A DNA stretch of 64,000 nt from contig JAVTVJ010000657.1 in the NCBI GenBank assembly GCA_034509425.1, positions 265,990 through 329,989 on the forward strand, read 5' to 3'. A model generated the notes under the pieces. The model saw only the letters and a list, made by a program, of their open reading frames with translations. It was not told the origin of the DNA and ran no database searches. Position 1 is the first letter of the stretch, and each line of letters starts with the position of its first letter. The translations under genes were made by a program, and so were the position numbers. Positions 1 through 11,965 of this stretch are shown in pieces. The stretch comes from Eopsaltria australis (taxonomy: Eukaryota; Chordata; Aves; Passeriformes; Petroicidae).

Positions 1-2275
1 GAAGAGTGGTGTAATCAGTAGAAGACTGTAGCATGACAGCACTTATAATGTAATTCCTGATTTTAAAATTAAATCTGAATCAAAGTAAGTACTGAGTGTT
101 TCATTTTGTTAACAACTTATTCTCTCAATTCTGGCAATACTCTTTTAATAGCTGTGTTGTTTTTGCTCTGTATCAAGAAATGGAAGAATACTTATTACAG
201 CAAAGTACCATGAACCAAGATGACGGCTTGCATTTTTGATTTTAATTACCACTAACTTGACATGGCCCTTCTTGCAACAGTACCATAGGAAAGATTTGAA
301 AAATAAATAGCAGTAATTATTATAGTTCTGTATTGTTCCATTCTAGACTGACATAAGTAACATAAAATAAACCACAATTCATCAAATATAAGTATTTTAA
401 CTGGAAACTGCAGGGAGCTGTTTACTGCATTTAGGAAAGGTATCATATGAATTCTTGTGATGTTGGAGAATCCCAGCTTTGCCAAGAACACTCTTTTTGT
501 ACCACGAAAAGAAGCAGCAATATACTCATACACTATATAACCAGTCAATTAACAACATGTTATTGGTTACCATTCAGTTTACCATTTCAGTTTACTAAAA
601 CTCTTTTCTTGTACTGAAGCGAACATATACTACAATACTTTCAGAAGCTTGTCACGCAGTCTGTGATAGTAAAACCAGAAGTCTGAAACACTTGTGGCTC
701 CTACTCACCCACCCTGCCCCTCTGAGATGATGCTGCCCCTGAGGCATGGATATCTGATCCTTTTGTCAATCAGCTCCTGCACTTTTCAGCGTGGTGTGTT
801 GTGGTTCATGATGGGATGAGACACACCTAGTTCATGAATGGCAGTGTCCAGAAGTGGCTAAGGCAGACAGCTGGGGAAACTAATCATTTCAGCTGTTTTC
901 AGCATTCAGGATTTTCAGAGATCTAACTATACACACATCCTCTGCTCTTATCAGACTACCACAAAAGCAGTTCAAGCCAATAATACCATCTCTAAAGTAG
1001 CAATGCCAGGGCTTGATCCCATATCCCACCATTGTATAGTGAGGCAGTAACTTGTAAGGAGGGAGCAATGCATGGCTTGAGGTGGGGAGTGTGCTGCACA
1101 GTGACAGGCACTACCTGATGGTCAGTACTTTGCCAATTCATTAAGTTCAGCAATCAATTATCTGAAAACGTCAGTGATTTTCTTACAATGTGCATGTAGC
1201 TGAAGTTTTTTTGATTTTCCTTCTCCAGCTAAACATAGAGGTAAGAAAAACAAAACAAACTGGGGGAGACTTCTGTGATTTTCATAGTTGAAACTCACAA
1301 CATTAGAAGGTTAAGAACAGCAGTGCTCAGTCTGGATGTTTATCTGGAGAAAAAGAGTTTTTCCTTTGAGAGAGGCTTTGAAAGAAGTTATGGGATTTAT
1401 CTACTTAACTCATACAAGTGAATGAGAGTTTATGGGGTTCAAGGGGTAAAGAGTCACATGAGGAATCAGTATGACATTATTTTCTACTTCCCATCAAGCC
1501 AAAATACCTCAGAAGCAGAGGTAGGCCTTTTAGGGTATTTTTAGAGCTTTCCTTGAAGGCCTTCATTCTCAGCCACAAGTTGTAAGCAGTCAATGGGAAT
1601 TAGCACATGTCCTGAAACATTAGAAAACAGTCCTTTCCATCTTCTGCCAGAGCAAAACTGACCATACTACTCCTGTTTAAATACAGTTTTAAAGCATTTC
1701 AGCCATATTTGGTTCAAGATTGGTGAAAATATGAGACAGCCTAAGTGTAATTTGGATTGCTCCTCAACTTTCAGCACAAAACTTTATTACATTTCACTTA
1801 CAAACTTTAAAGTTGAACCTCAGTTACTTTATACAACAGGAAATTCAAAAGCATGGAAGATGAAAAGAATTATGATAAAATATTACTAAGAGATAGAAAA
1901 AATAAAATAACTTTTGATTTCTACTTCATGTAATAAATAGCTCAATTAATAATAAAAAAACCTTCCATTTTAGATTAAACAACTAATTAAATCTGTCTTT
2001 TAAAACTAGACATTAAATTAAGCTACAGGCTACAAAACTTCAAGAACCCAAATCATAAAACACATACTGAAAAAAACAGCTCTTTTCATCCTTGTGTCAG
2101 TGATAGTATTTCATACTGCAGTAAGGAAAAGGGTTGAATTAGATAATCAGCAGTGATGCCTTTTCAGCCAAACAATATTAAAATGATAAAAAGTGATTAC
2201 CATTTATTGAAGGTCCTCCAAGTGAACTTATGGTGGAATGTACATGTGATATAGGGCTTCAGCACTTTTGTAAGT
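1..2275. other. Unique AT-rich DNA, no gene seen
   Basis: I see no coding region, RNA gene or recognisable repeat here. The longest open frame (about 98 codons, minus strand, near 252-548) has no recognisable domain and lies in AT-rich DNA where such frames arise by chance. Confidence 0.6.
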
Positions 2276-2733
2276 TGGTGCCTGAAGGATTTTTTCTACT
2301 TTTCTCCTGAATATTTCTTACACTGTTCCCTACATTCACAAGTATTAGCATGCATACTTGTGATGTTTTAGGTGATAGTTTAGCCTGGTTTCATGGTGTT
2401 TAGTAGGCTGGTAGACTAAACACCCCTGAAACCACGTAAAGTTAGAAGACCAAACACCCTGTTTTCGTGAGCCCTCAAGGTCTCCTAGTAGGACAGATTT
2501 TGTAAACTAGAAGTTAGCCCACCCAGGTCCCTTATTGGGCCCTCCTGGTAGATATGCTAATGTGTAGAGTCTTTAATTGTATACTGGATTGGGGGGACGG
2601 GGCTTTTGTGGCGTGTTCTACCTAGACGGCAGAAGCCATGGAACGGGATCCTATTAAAATACCGAGGTAAACAACCCCCCAACCCTTTCACCATGTTTGA
2701 GCCTTTATTTCCTAAGACCAGAAAAAGACATCA
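2276..2733 (+). mobile_element. Solo LTR-A (gammaretrovirus-like ERV-A family)
   Basis: This 458-bp block is colinear with the LTRs of the ERV-A provirus at 52646-53102 and 62143-62599, and with the solo LTR at 22039-22497, in the opposite orientation to the provirus. It begins TGGTGCCTG and ends AGACATCA, a decayed version of the TGATGCC...GGCATCA ends of the family. An ATTAAA-type poly(A) motif lies near 2655. The flanks read AGTT on both sides if one base was lost at the 5' end (2273-2276 and 2734-2737), which fits the 4-bp duplication of the other copies. No internal retroviral sequence is attached, so it is a solo LTR. It differs more from the provirus LTRs than they differ from each other, so it is an older insertion. 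Confidence 0.9.
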
Positions 2734-4131
2734 AGTTTAGCAAATTAGCATAATTGACAAAAATCCCCAATTAGAAGTACAGATAATGAAGTAATTACCA
2801 TCTTGGTTCAGCCCCCTACTGAAGCCTCCCCCTTGCTTCTAGCCCCACACTGAATGTGTCTAAATATATGGGAAAGTGACATGGCTTTGGTTACATGAAG
2901 AAGCAAGATTAGAATAAGATTCTGGGAATGTGTTTGTCTAACAGGGTAGTTAGGTAAGAACATATATAACTATGCAATAATAATATATAGAGCTACAAGT
3001 ACATGAAAAATATATAAAAAGCAAATATTTGGCATCAGCAGATCCAAAGCAATGTTTAAAGACAATGTTTAGGAATTCCTAAATGATTCTACTTCTATTC
3101 CTAGTAGTAAATATCATGTTGACTTTGAATAAATATCTCAGTTTCTATGGTTGTCCCATATGTTATATTGCAATAAACACACTCAGCTAACTAATGAGCT
3201 TTTCTGGCATCTGTTTCTCTCCTTTTTATGCTGTGTCTAACTAACTATAAACTGGAGAGCAAAGTATTAACTACAGTCTGCAAAATATTAAGTTTCTGGA
3301 ATTTAGTCCACAAAGTTAACCACTGGTCCACCTGTGAAAGAAATGTCAAGCTCTTTCAAGCATTATGAATTTTTTAACCATCTCAGGGGACAATGTGTTT
3401 ATGTTATCGATCCTTATTTTGTTCCTTTTTATGAGTCATTGTATTTTTCAGTGAGGGAGTGTGTTGCTGCAGCATATGAGAATAGTTATCACATTTGAAG
3501 CAGATATGAACAGCATGTACTTAGTATCAGTTTTCCTTTTGTTGTCACTTGCTCTGAGCGCAGGAGATATTGTAAATGGAGATCATCTGAAAAGGAATGC
3601 TCCGCCTCTTTGCAGGACAATAAACAAGACAGCATTCACTGGCAGTATTTGTCGTTGTGATGCTCTCTTGTGACAGGGAATGTGTGAAGCTGCATAGCCA
3701 ATAAGCCATTGTATCTATTTGCTCCCATTTTCAAATTGCCATATTCTTTATCCAAACTTCACTTGAGCACTAAGGTGCATACAGTATTTCAAACTACATC
3801 CCACTGCATCATGCAGTGTGACCAAATCTGCTGCCCAGGAGAAGCATACAAATTTTGAGAGTCTAGGGCTGTCACAATACTTATAGAGAGTACACACGAT
3901 TATTTCTCTTTGCTCACAGACAGCGAGATTTTCTTCCCCAAAATTTATTTTGGCCGCCAAAAACCACCATGAAGTTGCATCTGACAATTGAAGTCCTGGT
4001 CACACAGTGTGTAAAGCCAAAAGGGAATTCAAACTTTAGCAAAGACAATTAACACAACTACACCTGTTTTGGCCAGTATATTAACCAAGTACTTCAGTCA
4101 TGCTATGAGAACTCTACTGAGCTTGTGTAAT
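2734..4131. other. Unique DNA with one small secreted-type open frame
   Basis: AT-rich non-repetitive DNA. The only item of note is the short open frame at 3509-3673, listed separately. Nothing else was recognised. Confidence 0.5.
3509..3673 (+). CDS. Possible exon or small secreted peptide (very tentative)
   Basis: From an internal ATG at 3509 an open frame of about 54 codons runs to TGA. It begins with a good signal-peptide pattern: a short polar start, a hydrophobic core VSVFLLLSLALSA, and a small-residue cleavage site before GD. The mature part is short and contains an N-glycosylation sequon (NKT) and three cysteines (PPLC, SICRC). I do not recognise a family. The upstream 16 codons in the same frame look random. 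There is no clear splice-site support. It may be a chance frame, or the first exon or a relic of a small secreted protein gene. Confidence 0.15.
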   Translation, partial: NSMYLVSVFLLLSLALSAGDIVNGDHLKRNAPPLCRTINKTAFTGSICRCDALL

Positions 4132-4302
4132 GAAAAAGAAAAAGAAAAAGAAAAAGAAAAAGAAAAAGAAAAAGAAAAAGAAAAAGAAAAAGAAAAAGAA
4201 AAAGAAAAAGAAAAAGAAAAAGAAAAAGAAAAAAGAAAAAAGAAAAAAGAAAAAGAGAAAAACAAAAAGAAAAAAGGAGAAAAAAATAAAAAAAAATAAA
4301 AA
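4132..4302 (+). repeat. GAAAAA hexanucleotide microsatellite
   Basis: About 16 nearly perfect GAAAAA units run from 4132 to about 4230, then decay into irregular A-rich purine sequence to about 4302. The lysine/glutamate and phenylalanine/serine-rich open frames on both strands here are translations of this repeat, not genes. Confidence 0.97.
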
Positions 4303-7300
4303 AATCCCCACATACAGCATATGCTTGTCAGGTTACAGCAAGCTTTCATAGTGACCTTTCTAACTACTTTGCAGGGAGTGTTTTGCTCAAGAGATTTGTA
4401 ATCTCATTTATTCCACTTTTCTATGCCAGACAAGAGAAAGTAATTATTACTTTCTTGCCCTTTATAGATCAAATTTACTCTCTCAGTTCAATGAAATCAT
4501 AGCTCTAAATTACTTATATTCATTGTTCCATTGAGGAATGAGTATACTGGAAGCTTTACTAGCTATGACAACTGATAGTAAAATCACTCTCCAGTGAAGC
4601 TTGATTTTCCTTTATGAAGCTAATAAAAGTAGAACAAAAGTCATTGGAAATTCTAGTTCATAATTCTTGCATCAACAAAAAAAAAACAGGCCTTCAATAC
4701 TTAGCACTGAAATAATTTAAATGTCTGAAATCAATTTGAAGTTATTTTCTGAAAAAATGTTTCTTCAAGGATTTTCCTGAAAGTTTGTATGCTCAGATAA
4801 TAGTTGTGGGCTCTCTCTCCTGTAGACTGCCTTCTGTAATAATGCAGAGGATGCATAACTCAATATGCAGTAACTAAATTGGTTGTTTCATTTTGAACTA
4901 AATCACAGATGTGATTAATATGACAGTGTCTTGGCAGATAAAAAAGTTGAGAGGAAGAAAGCAGAATAATCAGATAAGCAAAACCTAGGAGGCCTGGAAA
5001 GAACATCATTAAAATAATATAAGATTACTTGGAAATAAATATCAATAAAATCCTCTTCTGTTTTCTAGTGCATTTAATTTGACAACTAGTTCATCTATTA
5101 TTTACAGCATGTAAATATACTCTGCCCAGAAAATGTCTTAAGAAAAGGAATGCTGTGTCTAGCATTTTGCACAGATACAAAAGCTGTTCTTTGCAATCTT
5201 CAAGGAAATGCAGTATTGTTTATTATCCACTTCTAATATTACAGACAGTGATTTTTTTGTTTGCATGAAAAGTCCATGAATGTACAAAGAGATACAGAAA
5301 ATGGCAAAATGCAAAATTATCTGAACAGATCTCTATAAAAACTATTATTTTAAAATCTTTTCAACTCAGTAATCCTGCTTGACTTAAGATGAATGAAACA
5401 TTAGAATAAAAAGATGGCCTTTCAATTTCAACACTTTAAGTTAACCAGAAATATTGTTATGCCTCAGGAACACTGCAAGAGTAAGAACGCCTCTTCAGAT
5501 AATTGTTCCAACTGTTCCAGCTCTGGGGACTAATAACTGATTAGTACTAATTTGCATGGTCTTCAGTCCAGTTCCCACTCGATACATGTTCAAGTCAGAA
5601 AAGGAACATCTGGTCATTTTTGTTCAAAGTTTCAGGAAAGTGTCCAAGATTTAATAGGTCCAAGAAATTCTCAAGACAAATCCTACTCTCACAAATAGTT
5701 TCTGTACTGGGGCAATGTTAGTGTATTACAGTGTTGCTGATGAGGTGTACCTGTTCTGCCTCAAAAATTTTCTCTTTAGAAAAATCACTCTCAAATTTTA
5801 AATGGCTGAAGAATCAGTATTCCTCTGATATTTTTTCAGAGACAATATAACAGCAACAGCAAAAGACTTGCTGCTGACCTTTTAAGTACAGCATCAGAAT
5901 ATCATACTTTTTATTCCCAACCCTGTCTTACGGTAAAGAAATAAGGTTCAGTTTATCACATTCTTGTGAATGACAAGAAAATAATTACATATTGATATGA
6001 AGGACCTGTAGCAGCTGGGAGGAGATAGAGAATACGAGTAAAAAATAGCATCCTAGTAACAGTATGATGATACATTTGTGAGTCCTATGCTTTGTTTTTC
6101 AGTAGAACTCTTGTCTGTGACATCTCTGGAAGTAGACGTTTTAATCTCAAGGGAGCTTTGATGTAACCTTCTAAAGTACACAGTTACTTCTTATGTTGTA
6201 ATGTAGCTGTTCATATTAGCAAAATAAGGAGAGCATAGTTAGTTTGTATTTGGGACTTTAATGCATTTTACTTGCACGTAGATGAATAAATAGATGCTTT
6301 AAACCTCTTGATTAAGAGGAGTGTTTAAAACTCTTTATACTTACAGTAATTTCTGTGAGCCTCAGGTGACCTTCTGTAAGCAGACCTGACTTACAAACTG
6401 AACCTAAACATCAATTTAGATTAGGAAGGAAAGAAAAAACATAATGAGGACACCATTCACTTTAAAGTATATTGGCAGCTGTATGTAAATAAAACAAATC
6501 CTCCTGTACAGGGTATTTCCTTAGGAATACATCGGGAACAGCTCCACTTCCGAGTCAACAATAAACCAGTCCGAAAAAAGCATACTTGAAAAGAAAGGAA
6601 GTATGCAGCACGGTACATGACGCAAGCCTGGGTGTAAATGAGAAACTATTAATCACTAGTACAATATGCTATTACTGCTGCTGTAGTGACAGTCCAATGC
6701 ATATTTGCAGTGAAATCCTAAACTTGCAGTGCCTCAGGTTTCATTACAAATTCAAAATGCAGAGGAAGGTTATGGCTAGACATTTCAGGTCTTCTATGTG
6801 TATGTTTTCTGAAATAATATTTCAGAAAGCCATGTTTACAAAACTCCCTATTTGCTAAGGCTGAAGACTTCAATATATGTCTGAGTTTGCTATTCTGAAC
6901 TAGCCCTGCTGTAATAGGACAAAAAAATTTCAGTGATGCACCATTTTCAGGTGGTCATTTCAATCCAGCAAATTTCTCACTCTTCTAGCACCCTTTACTG
7001 CTCTCTTTAAAATGAAAATGAACACGTATTTTAATGGCAAAAATGACATATTTATTCACATTTCTCATAGGAAATATTTTCTGCTGTATAGCACAAGATT
7101 GATATAGGGAGGCCACCTTATGATTCCTGATGTGATTCTTTTCTGAAGGTAAGTTCACAATAGTGAAACTCAGGAGATTTATCACTGACTTGTGTATTGC
7201 TGTTCTCTGCAATGATCAAATGCCTGGAAGGCAAGTAATTTGGGACACCAGAATGTTGGATAAATATAATTTTATTACTAAAATTATACTGAATTAAAAT

Positions 7301-8663
7301 TGCACTAAATTTTATTTATTTATCTATTTATTTTAAGTGTGTGACTCCCAAAATATTTACAAACTAAAAGCATTTCAATATTTTCCACAACAACTCCCTA
7401 TATTACAATTTCTATGTACATATACAATCAGGTGATTTGTTTAATACAATATATTTCACACAATGGATGGTATTGTAAAATATGTCCAGATAAATCAGGG
7501 ATTATCTTATTTTTATCAAAGCAAACAGTATGGTTAATAATTTATTTACATTAAAATTAATTCCTCATTTTCTCTACCCTTAACTAATCTGAATAATCTA
7601 TCCACTGAAAATTTGTCATTGTGGTTTTCATACAATTACTCTTATAGTCATTTATGTGTTTTCCCTTAAGGCAGAGAAATCATGTATAGCTGTACTAAAC
7701 ATTTTTAATGGTTCTTGTAGTCTGAAGTTCTCATTAAGAAAGTGAAGTTGGAAAACTTTCCTTGCCATGGTCACCAATTCTTCCAGAGAAAAACTTGGGT
7801 AAAAAAATGCTCACAGACAGCTTCGTAGATTTCAAATGCAATTCTAGTATGTGACTAATCATATAGAGTCAAGAAAACACGTCTCAAAAATTCTGCTGAA
7901 CTCCCATTCCTGATGATTTTGTGTTCTGCTAACTCATTACTGAAACCTTTATGCAATTTTTTTTGCTATGAAAATCATAGTTAACAACTTTTCTGTCTTC
8001 CCACTACATGTTTAGCAGCTAATGACTGTGAAGTATAAGGTGCCTATATTGCACTATATATCTAATAAGCAAACCATTAAGCAGATCAAGTCTCTTGTCA
8101 GATCTTTAATGACAAGAGAATCATAATATTATTGGTACTCGACCGTGCCACACCATATGCCCCAAAGGCTGGGAAACGTCTCATTTAATGCATAATGAAT
8201 CATCATAAATTAAGATATGTCAATAAAAAGCTGGGAAGGATTTTTTGCCTTGGTATTTTTGCTCACTACAAGGATGCGAACTGTGCCACCAGATAATTAA
8301 AAATGTGTAAATTCATGTGAATGGATAGATCTACCACTAGTTAATCTCTAGAAGCTGTCACAGAGTCAAATAGTTGAGCACGAAAGCATACTTGAAAAAG
8401 CTTTACTACTGAATAAAAATGGCATAATAGATGTTACAATATTTAGTTACAACCTAAATTCTAATTTTTCTAAAGCATAAAACTCACCAGATAAGTGATG
8501 AATACTTCCAGGCACTCTTTATTATAATACTGAGTAATCTGCAGATGCATTTTTACACACAAGCCTGGAAGATAATTGTGCACCATTCATACCTACTGCC
8601 ACAGAAAGACTGAATGGAATTTTAAGCATTTATGTATTTGATAATTAAATAACAGCACAGTTA
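4303..8663. other. Unique AT-rich DNA, no gene seen
   Basis: About 4.4 kb of AT-rich DNA without recognisable repeats. Open frames such as 6586-6858 (+) and 6985-7212 (-) show no domain or coding character. Confidence 0.55.
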
Positions 8664-8668
8664 CTATG

Positions 8669-9600
8669 TGTCCTGGTTTGAAGGACAGGTGTCTGTTAAG
8701 GAAGGCATGAGCCTCCTTTGGAATGGGAAACTGTAAACCCTCTCCCTCCGAATTATTATAAATTTGAAATCAAGAGGCTCTCAGGTAAAGATATGGGAAT
8801 AGGAATAACAGTTCTTTACTAATATCTAAAACAGGGATAACAAATAACAACAACTATAACGTTAACTAACAAACAGAACCAGAAACTCAGTGGCAGCCTG
8901 CTCGGCTCCAGGCACCTTTTCCCTTCGGTGCAGTTCCAGTCACAGCCTGCAGGGGCGCTCTGGGTGCGGTGATTCCCCGGTGGCTGCAGGGGGTGCTCTG
9001 GGTGTGATGATTCCCCGGTGGCTGCAGGGGGCGCTCCGGCGTGAGCTCAGGTAGCACACGGCAAATGGCAACTGCCCGAAGCACGGAGGGATGGAGAAGA
9101 GCCTTTGTTCCACAGACCCTCGGGAGGGGCAGCTGGTGTCGGTGCTACAGCAGGATCTCCGGACACAGGGAGCTGGGACGGTAAGGGGTCTCCACGTGCA
9201 GGGAAACACCCCGCTACAATGTAGCGGAGAAAACTCAGAGCAGGCTGGTGGCAGGCAGGTCGGCTCCCGATGGGCAGAGAGGAAAAAGACTCACAGCAGA
9301 CAGACCGGCAGCTCCGCGCTGGCTTCTCAGGGGCTGTGGGTTCAGCAGACAGCAGCTCCGACCGTCCAGCTCCGAGGGTCCCGAGCAAGAGGCGTGACCT
9401 CCCCCCTGCCCTTGCTTTTCAGTCTCTCCAAATCTCGCGTTGTCAGGCCTGGCTTCCATGAGGGGTAATTCTACCCCACTCTGCCAAGGAGAAAGGATCT
9501 AGCCTTGTGCTTTGTTTCTCTTAAGTACCCAGTCATTTGTGTCTTAGCAACTCATGGGAGAAAAATTCTTGAGGAAAAGAACTAGATCCAACCTTCAACA
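8669..9600. mobile_element. Solo LTR-G, 932 bp
   Basis: The block starts TGTCCTGGTTTG and ends TTCAACA. It is flanked by a perfect 5-bp direct repeat CTATG (8664-8668 and 9601-9605), the mark of retroviral integration. The composition changes sharply from AT-rich flanks to GC-rich DNA between about 8890 and 9470, which contains a short tandem repeat. No gag, pol or env is attached, so I call a solo LTR. Orientation is uncertain: the minus strand has a TATA-like TACTTAAG near 9530, but I see no decisive poly(A) signal. The overlapping open frames on both strands of the GC-rich part have no recognisable domains. Confidence 0.75.
8947..9045. repeat. Tandem repeat, about 38-bp unit, 2.6 copies
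   Basis: Three successive units begin CTGCAGGGG(G) at 8947, 8984 and 9022. The first two are 37 and 38 bp and end in CCCCGGTGG, and the third is partial. The array lies inside solo LTR-G, probably in a variable regulatory part. Confidence 0.9.
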
Positions 9601-9605
9601 CTATG

Positions 9606-10575
9606 TCTTCTGGTTTAAACTATATCTAAATGTAGTTGAGGGAATTGTTGATAATTATGGATGTACATATACAACTTCAAAAAGAAGTATATAATTTTGA
9701 TTCCTGCTTGCCTGTGTATTGTGATTCTACTGTCTCACCTGAAGGGTTGCATCACTTGTCTACAAGCAGAATGATTTCTGAACTACTGTTTCAGTCCCCA
9801 TGCAACAAACTTATCATGGAAATCCTTGCTGAAAAGGTTTTACTCACAGCAATAAGACTACATACATGAGCAAGCAAAATTAGCCTGATTCTGAATTAAA
9901 ATATTGTGTTATAAACATCAACCAAAGTAAATAAAATACCAATAAACAGGATACAACTGGTGCCAATATTTATTCCTAAACAGAAATATTTTTCACAGGC
10001 ATCTGTGTGTTAATTACATCTACCCAAGTGATGCAAACAAACAAACGAAATGCAACAATTTCTGTTGGGCTGAAGAAATCAGTGAATTTATTGAAAAATA
10101 TGCTACTGTACTTTCATCTAAAGATCTCAGTGTAGCCTGGAAGAATTAAACAAGTCTCATACTAGAACCTTGTGGTTGTTGTTTCCTCACAGTGTGAATT
10201 GAGCACTCAGCACTTAAGTCATAAGATTCAGTCAAGTCACTAATTTCTTTGCAATTTTGGAAATCTTTCTCAGAAAAGTCAAATGATGCATTATTATGAG
10301 TTAAGAATAAACCTGCATTGTACAGATTTCCATTAGAAACTGAAATCTGACAAATTCTGTCAGAAAGATTTCTTGATTTCCTCCAAGAAGTATAAAGTTA
10401 AAAAGAAAATACTTTTCAGACAGACTTTTATGAATCCAAGTCTCTTCAAGGAATACAAATGGAAGTCTTTACATGTGTTCAGTACTCTGCAGATCACAAT
10501 AAAAATGTGAACTGCTGTAGATTTTTTGCTAATTGAGAGCTGAGAAAATTCAGCAAATTTGGGCAACTAAAGGGA
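9606..10575. other. Unique DNA, no gene seen
   Basis: AT-rich DNA between LTR-G and the ERVL-D provirus. An open frame at 9636-9869 (+) has no recognisable domain. Confidence 0.55.
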
Positions 10576-10580
10576 AGCAG

Positions 10581-11129
10581 TGTCTTAGGTTACAAGGGTA
10601 TGTATTCTATCACCATCTTCGTGGGATGTTGGGGGCTGGGCGTGGCAGTGTTCCTGATGGCTGCAGAATGGTGTGCTAATGGGCCAGTCGTTAGGGTCAG
10701 ATGGGCATTTCACTCACCCCAAACATAGTGCAGATAGTGACTCATCATCCCATTGTGAGATGTCCGGCCCAAGGGGAGGAGCCAATGTATCCCGATCTGC
10801 ATATAAACTCAGATCTGAAGCACCATAGGCAGCTTTTTCCACGGGATTCCCTGAGGAAGACCAGACCCTTCTACACCACCACTGGACCTTCAGAGGAGAA
10901 CTACACCTTTCCACAGGATCACTGCTTCAACAGAAGCGCATCTATCACTCCCAGAGGACTGCAACCACCTTCTAAGTGGACTACTACCAACACCCTGACT
11001 GACAGGGTGTCAGGTTGTATTCTGACTCTGTCAGTGGTTTCTTTTTTTTTTTGTATTACTACATTTTTTCCTATTAAATTGTAGTTCTTACTTTGAGCCT
11101 CTCACTGATTTTTTTTTCAAACTACCACA
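10581..11129 (+). repeat. ERVL-D 5' LTR
   Basis: A 549-bp LTR from TGTCTTAGGTT to ACTACCACA. It shows a CCAAT motif at about 10782, a TATA box (CATATAAAC) at about 10799 and an ATTAAA poly(A) signal at 11073-11078 just after a T-tract. It matches 16161-16708 almost exactly, and a reversed solo copy lies at 47537-48060. Open frames inside the LTR are not genes. Confidence 0.96.
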
Positions 11130-11134
11130 TTTTT

Positions 11135-11152
11135 TGGCGCCCAACGTGCGGC
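11135..11152 (+). promoter_or_regulatory. Primer-binding site, tRNA-Lys(1,2) type
   Basis: TGGCGCCCAACGTGCGGC begins five bases after the LTR end. It matches the tRNA-Lys(1,2) primer site used by many beta- and spumaretroviruses at all but one position, by recall of that consensus. It is where minus-strand DNA synthesis of this element would have been primed. Confidence 0.85.
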
Positions 11153-11209
11153 CAGGCCCTGAGGAAAGTCAGAATTACAATTTTGTGTTCTAGAAGCCAC
11201 CTATTCACC

Positions 11210-11965
11210 ATGATACTCAACATACTTACATGTGTCCTGTACCTTGCTCTGTATATATTTCCGCAGACAGGGAATTACCTGCCTGTGGTAATGCTCCTGT
11301 GTAGGCCAGGGTATCGTATAAAAATTGCTTTATTAGTTTACTATGACTATTGCATGATAACCTCCGAGGCAATGAACACCATTTGGAATATATACTCCAT
11401 TTTGTTTGCTTGTCCTAGTGTGGGCTGTTACATCTGGGGCCTCCTCAACAATCACACCCAGCCCCTAGGGGAAAGAGTAGAGAGTGGTTTCTTTCAGCCT
11501 TTCAGACCTGACACAACAGTTTTTGAAAATATTGAGTTCCCTTTGGATGTCAAAGATGATATAATCTTGCTGTCAGTTCTGTTTTCTTTTCTCTCTATGA
11601 CCTGCACTGTGTACACCATGCTTAGAGTCAGAACAATGCTCGATGCTGCACAGTATCCTCAGGATGAGGACAAGAAAAGCAGCAGAACAACAGGCACCGT
11701 ATCTAAACAAACTGTCATAGAGGAAAAAGAGACTGAAAGAAACAACAGAGTCTCCACACAAGCCATCACCAAGCCAGAACAGCCTAAGCCAGTAGCAGTT
11801 GCCCCCCTTCAGAAAAAGAAAACCAGGAGCAAATCAGCCCGCACAGTGACCGATGAGGAGGAGGCTGGACCTTCGCACCAAGCAGAAGAGACGGAGCCAG
11901 AGATCATCACTTGCTCTTTATCCCTGGGTGAGTTGCGTGACCTACGGAGGGAGTTCACCCGCTAG
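11210..11965 (+). CDS. gag: ERVL-D Gag N-terminal region with hydrophobic multi-pass domain
   Basis: The start is set at ATG 11210 (context CACCATGA), 58 bp after the primer site; the longer upstream frame begins inside the LTR. The 251 codons open with a hydrophobic stretch (MILNILTCVLYLALYIF) and further apolar segments to about residue 84. A clear membrane-type helix lies near residues 118-140 (IILLSVLFSFLSMTCTVY). A charged Lys/Glu-rich linker and a capsid-like start (SLGELRDLRREF) follow. There is no N-terminal myristoylation glycine, so the apolar segments may do the membrane targeting. The same domain can be traced in the old ERVL copy (34411-34700 and 33860-34188), so it is a family trait. 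TAG at 11963-11965 interrupts the frame; the old copy has a sense codon there, so I infer a mutation. Its homologue outside this family is unknown to me. Confidence 0.75.
   Translation: MILNILTCVLYLALYIFPQTGNYLPVVMLLCRPGYRIKIALLVYYDYCMITSEAMNTIWNIYSILFACPSVGCYIWGLLNNHTQPLGERVESGFFQPFRPDTTVFENIEFPLDVKDDIILLSVLFSFLSMTCTVYTMLRVRTMLDAAQYPQDEDKKSSRTTGTVSKQTVIEEKETERNNRVSTQAITKPEQPKPVAVAPLQKKKTRSKSARTVTDEEEAGPSHQAEETEPEIITCSLSLGELRDLRREFTR

Noticed and set aside
4069..4351. Lys/Glu-rich and Phe/Ser-rich open frames
   Set aside because: They are translations of the GAAAAA microsatellite.
10701..11084. 127-codon open frame (and the matching one at 16281-16577)
   Set aside because: It lies entirely in the ERVL-D LTR and crosses its regulatory signals.
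11963..11965. TAG at 11963 as a second programmed readthrough site
   Set aside because: The aligned codon in the old ERVL copy is a sense codon, so it is more likely a mutation in this copy.
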